Below, one piece after another: positions 61,601-64,000 of a DNA stretch of 64,000 nt (the first letter of the stretch is position 1; each line of letters starts with the position of its first letter). Location of the stretch: positions 1,984,001-2,048,000 of the forward strand of contig NZ_CP027669.1 in the NCBI RefSeq assembly GCF_003008595.1, read 5' to 3'. The notes under the pieces were generated by a model. It was given only the letters and a program-made list of their open reading frames with translations, did not search any database and had not been told where the DNA came from. The DNA is from Simplicispira suum. GTDB taxonomy: Bacteria > Pseudomonadota > Gammaproteobacteria > Burkholderiales > Burkholderiaceae_C. The translations under genes were made by a program, and so were the position numbers.

Positions 61601-62878
61601 ATGCAGGCCACGGAAGTGGAGCCGAGCGGAATCGAAGCCAGCCCCGTCGCGTTGAACGCCATCATGCGTGCGTCCGAAAAGCACGTGATTGTGGCCTCCG
61701 AGGACATCGTCGACGCGCGTGGCTTCAAGCTGTGGGCCAAAGGGCAACCGGTTTCGGCCAGTCTGCAACAGAAGTTGCTGGAGCGAAGGCTCGAGCGGCC
61801 CCTGGAAGCCTGCCTGAGCGCGCAGGACGGCGCCACTCTGCCCTTTGTTCAAGAAAGCATGGCCAGCTTTTTTTCCAGCCCAACGGCGCTGGCACAGGGC
61901 CTTGCGCCCTGGGCGGGGCCGGTGCAAGAGCATATGCAGGGACTTGCCTGGCATTCCGTGGTGCAGTTGCTGTGCACCACGGCAATGGCCACGCGCACCA
62001 GTTACATCGCCCATGCCGTGGCCGCAGCGGCCTTGATGGGGGCCATGGCCTTGTCAAAGAAATGGCCTGCAGCTGATGTCCGTACCGCAATGCTCGCCGG
62101 CCTGCTGCACGACATTGGCGAGGTCTACATCCAGCCCGAGTATCTGGATTCGTCGGATCCGCTGGATCTTTTGGGCTACAAGCACCTGGCCGTCCATCCG
62201 CGCATGGCGCAAATGCTGCTTGCATCGACGACCGATTACAGCCCAGCGCTGTGCCGAGCCGTCGGCGAGCACCACGAACGGCTCGACGGATCGGGCTACC
62301 CGGCGCGCCTGCTGGGCAAGCAGATGTCGGAGCTGGGCAAGATGCTGTCGGTGGTTGAGGTCACTCTGGGCATCTCGCGCGCCCGGTCGGCGCCGATGAA
62401 GCGAACCAGTTTCGCGCTGCGCCTGATTCCTGGCGAGTTCGACCTGCGCTACGCGAGCTTTGTTTGCAACATGGCCCAGGCGGCCCAAGAGGAGCTGCCA
62501 AAGCCTGACGGCCTGCCGCGCACCGTCAGCATTCTTCACCCCATGGAGCGCATCAAGGAGCGGATGGACGATGTGGCCGCGCTGCGCAGCGAGCTGCTGC
62601 GCCAGAAGAGCGCCGCGCCCAGCATGGCGATTGTTGAGGTGGCGACTGCCCGGCTCGACCGGCTGAAGACGGCATGGAACTCGCTGGGTTCCTGGGGAGC
62701 CAGCGCCTCCGACCTGTCCGGGGAAGTGCACTTCGAGCTGGACATGGCGGATCGCGAACTGAACCAGCGCCTGCGCGAACTCCAGCGCGAATGCCTGCTG
62801 CTGGCGATGCGCCTGCCGCTCAAGGAGCGCGGGTTGCTTGCGCCGCTGTGGCGGGAGTTGCAGGTGGACGAAGTTTGA
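61601..62878 (+). CDS. HD-GYP-type domain protein (probable c-di-GMP phosphodiesterase)
   Basis: The 425-aa cytoplasmic protein has an N-terminal part of about 140 residues with no known domain and an HD-GYP-like region: His170-Asp171 in LLHDIGEVYI, HPRMAQMLL, and His224-His225-Glu-Arg-Leu-Asp-Gly-Ser-Gly-Tyr233-Pro, the GYP signature. The usual conserved Lys after HDIG is replaced by Glu. The C-terminal helical part (residues about 320-425) is coiled-coil-like. It is predicted to hydrolyse c-di-GMP. It is the third c-di-GMP protein in the window and converges with srkA, whose stop is 9 bp away. Confidence 0.88.
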   Translation: MQATEVEPSGIEASPVALNAIMRASEKHVIVASEDIVDARGFKLWAKGQPVSASLQQKLLERRLERPLEACLSAQDGATLPFVQESMASFFSSPTALAQGLAPWAGPVQEHMQGLAWHSVVQLLCTTAMATRTSYIAHAVAAAALMGAMALSKKWPAADVRTAMLAGLLHDIGEVYIQPEYLDSSDPLDLLGYKHLAVHPRMAQMLLASTTDYSPALCRAVGEHHERLDGSGYPARLLGKQMSELGKMLSVVEVTLGISRARSAPMKRTSFALRLIPGEFDLRYASFVCNMAQAAQEELPKPDGLPRTVSILHPMERIKERMDDVAALRSELLRQKSAAPSMAIVEVATARLDRLKTAWNSLGSWGASASDLSGEVHFELDMADRELNQRLRELQRECLLLAMRLPLKERGLLAPLWRELQVDEV

Positions 62879-62887
62879 TGAGGGGGT

Positions 62888-63961
62888 TTACACCGAAAGC
62901 GGTGCCTCCTGCATCGCCTCGATCTGCTCTTCCAGCATATCCACCTGCCCGCTCCAGTAGTCGCTGGAGCCAAACCAGGGGAAATTGACCGGAAAAATCG
63001 GGTCTTCCCAGCGCCGTGCCAGCCAGGCGCTGTAGTGGATGAGTCGCAGCGTGCGCAGCGGCTCGATCAGCGCCAGTTCGCGCCGGTCGAAGCTGCGAAA
63101 CTGCTCGTAGCCGTCGAGCAGCGCGCTCAGTTGCCCGGTGCGCTGGCGCCGGTCGCCCGAGAGCAGCATCCACAAATCCTGCACCGCAGGCCCACTGCGC
63201 GCGTCGTCCAGATCGACAAAGTGCGGGCCGCCGCGCCCCCATTCGTCCAGCGGGGTCCAGAGGATGTTGCCGGGGTGGCAGTCGCCGTGCAGGCGGATCT
63301 GCTTTGCATTGTTTATGCCAAATTGGCCTCCAGCGCTTGATGGGTATGCGCTAGCAGCTATTATTTCAAGAGCGCGCTGGCACCCGTTCAGCCAGCGCGA
63401 TTGCATGTCCAGCGGCACGGCGGCATGCGCCATCAGCCAGTCGCGGGGTTCTTCGCCAAAGCTCTGCACGTCGAGCGCCGGGCGCTCGGCAAAAGGCTTG
63501 GCCGCGCCCACGGTATGCAGGCGCGCGAGAAAGCGGCCTATCCATTCCAGCACTTCCCAGTCGTCCAGCTCGGGCGTGCGGCCGCCGCGCCAGGGGCTCA
63601 CCGAAAAGAGGAAGTCGCCATGCTGGTGCACCGTCTGGCCGCCCAGCAGCAGCGGCGCCACAGCCGGCACCTCGGCCTCCACCAACTCGGCGGCAAAGGC
63701 GTGCTCTTCCAGGATTTGCGCCCGGCTCCAGCGCTGCGGCCGGTAAAACTTGGCGACGACGCGCTCGCCATCTTCCAGCGTGGCCTGGTAGACCCGGTTT
63801 TCGTACGACGACAGCGCCATCAGCCGCCCGTCGCCATACAGGCCCACGCTGGCTAGCGCGTCCAGCACCTGGTCGGGGCTCAGGAGCGCGTAGGGGTGCG
63901 GGTCGGTGCTGGCGGCCTGGTTTTTGAAGGGCGGTTGTTCAGCGGCATCGGGTGGACTCAT
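62888..63961 (-). CDS. srkA: Stress response serine/threonine kinase SrkA (YihE family)
   Basis: The 357-aa APH-fold kinase has an ATP-binding Gly-containing region (SYENRVYQATLEDGERVVAK), the catalytic loop RLHGDCHPGNILW and the Mg-binding VDLDDARSGPAVQDLW. E. coli SrkA phosphorylates Ser/Thr and protects against oxidative and envelope-stress death. It is about 30 residues longer than that protein. Residues about 198-215 (EIIAASAYPSSAGGQFGI) come from repeat A copy 10, placed directly before the catalytic loop. The gene begins just inside the window edge. Confidence 0.92.
   Translation of the reverse strand: MSPPDAAEQPPFKNQAASTDPHPYALLSPDQVLDALASVGLYGDGRLMALSSYENRVYQATLEDGERVVAKFYRPQRWSRAQILEEHAFAAELVEAEVPAVAPLLLGGQTVHQHGDFLFSVSPWRGGRTPELDDWEVLEWIGRFLARLHTVGAAKPFAERPALDVQSFGEEPRDWLMAHAAVPLDMQSRWLNGCQRALEIIAASAYPSSAGGQFGINNAKQIRLHGDCHPGNILWTPLDEWGRGGPHFVDLDDARSGPAVQDLWMLLSGDRRQRTGQLSALLDGYEQFRSFDRRELALIEPLRTLRLIHYSAWLARRWEDPIFPVNFPWFGSSDYWSGQVDMLEEQIEAMQEAPLSV
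63318..63370 (+). repeat. Dispersed palindromic repeat A, copy 10 (inside srkA)
   Basis: CCAAATTGGCCTCCAGCGCT, then TGATGGGTATGCGCTAGCAG. The stem is AGCGC/GCGCT. It is translated in srkA, antisense to the repeat's usual strand, and adds an insert next to the catalytic loop. Confidence 0.8.
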
Positions 63962-64000
63962 GCCCCATTGTCGCCCTCCGCACGCGTTGGCTGCAGACTG

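Noticed and set aside
1611..63370. CRISPR-like repeat set
   Set aside because: Repeat A copies are thousands of bases apart, in both orientations, with no spacers or cas genes.

Overview
The window is high-GC, densely coded DNA of a betaproteobacterium, most likely a Comamonadaceae member close to Acidovorax. The evidence is the gene set and order (narXL-narK1K2GHJI, DUF1840, DUF3567, PHA-granule and WS/DGAT genes) and two intergenic repeat families that I associate with that family. The organism looks like a facultatively anaerobic, nitrate-respiring heterotroph with lipid storage, chemotaxis and c-di-GMP signalling. I see no rRNA, tRNA, CRISPR array, prophage or insertion sequence.

Layout. 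1-2373: a PAS-GGDEF-EAL protein cut by the window edge and a ChaN-type lipoprotein. 2447-16637: a respiratory nitrate reductase locus, with the NarX/NarL two-component system, two nitrate/nitrite transporters, NarGHJI, a cytoplasmic parvulin and a beta-carbonic anhydrase, mostly overlapping or closely spaced. 16877-22286: B12-dependent (oxygen-independent) ribonucleotide reductase behind a structured leader, then NnrS, a nitroreductase, a small unknown protein and a hemerythrin, which reads as an anaerobic/NO-stress module. 22361-31240: mixed genes, including a FAH-fold protein that has lost its metal ligands, a molybdopterin oxidoreductase broken by a one-base deletion, and an M20/M14 hydrolase pair. 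31246-38607: lipid-related genes (WS/DGAT, a bacterial acyl-CoA-binding protein, a PHA-system protein, a CFA-synthase-like methyltransferase) with an aminopeptidase, an MFS carrier and ArsC. 38868-49980: a branched-chain-type ABC importer with two acyl-CoA ligases, two binding proteins and a Crp/Fnr regulator. 50228-63961: MCP, cupredoxin plus GGDEF/EAL sensor, pseudouridine synthase, lipase-like hydrolase, DHH phosphoesterase, HtpG, HD-GYP protein and SrkA kinase.

The most interesting non-coding signals are as follows. (1) Two near-identical 18-bp palindromes (TTGTC-N8-GACAA) lie upstream of the ligase/ABC operon and between the second binding protein gene and the Crp/Fnr gene. They are a candidate operator set for that regulator. 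(2) A repeat family of about 110 nt sits immediately after stop codons; its two stems show compensatory base changes between copies, which suggests a structured 3'-UTR element. (3) A second dispersed palindromic repeat occurs ten times, three of them inside reading frames (chaN, aminopeptidase, srkA), and one more overlaps a gene's stop codon. (4) A run of hairpins separates livH and livM. (5) The nrdJ leader carries competing stems and an intrinsic-terminator-like hairpin just before the start codon. No stretch over 300 bases lacks a gene except 51902-52235, which is annotated below.
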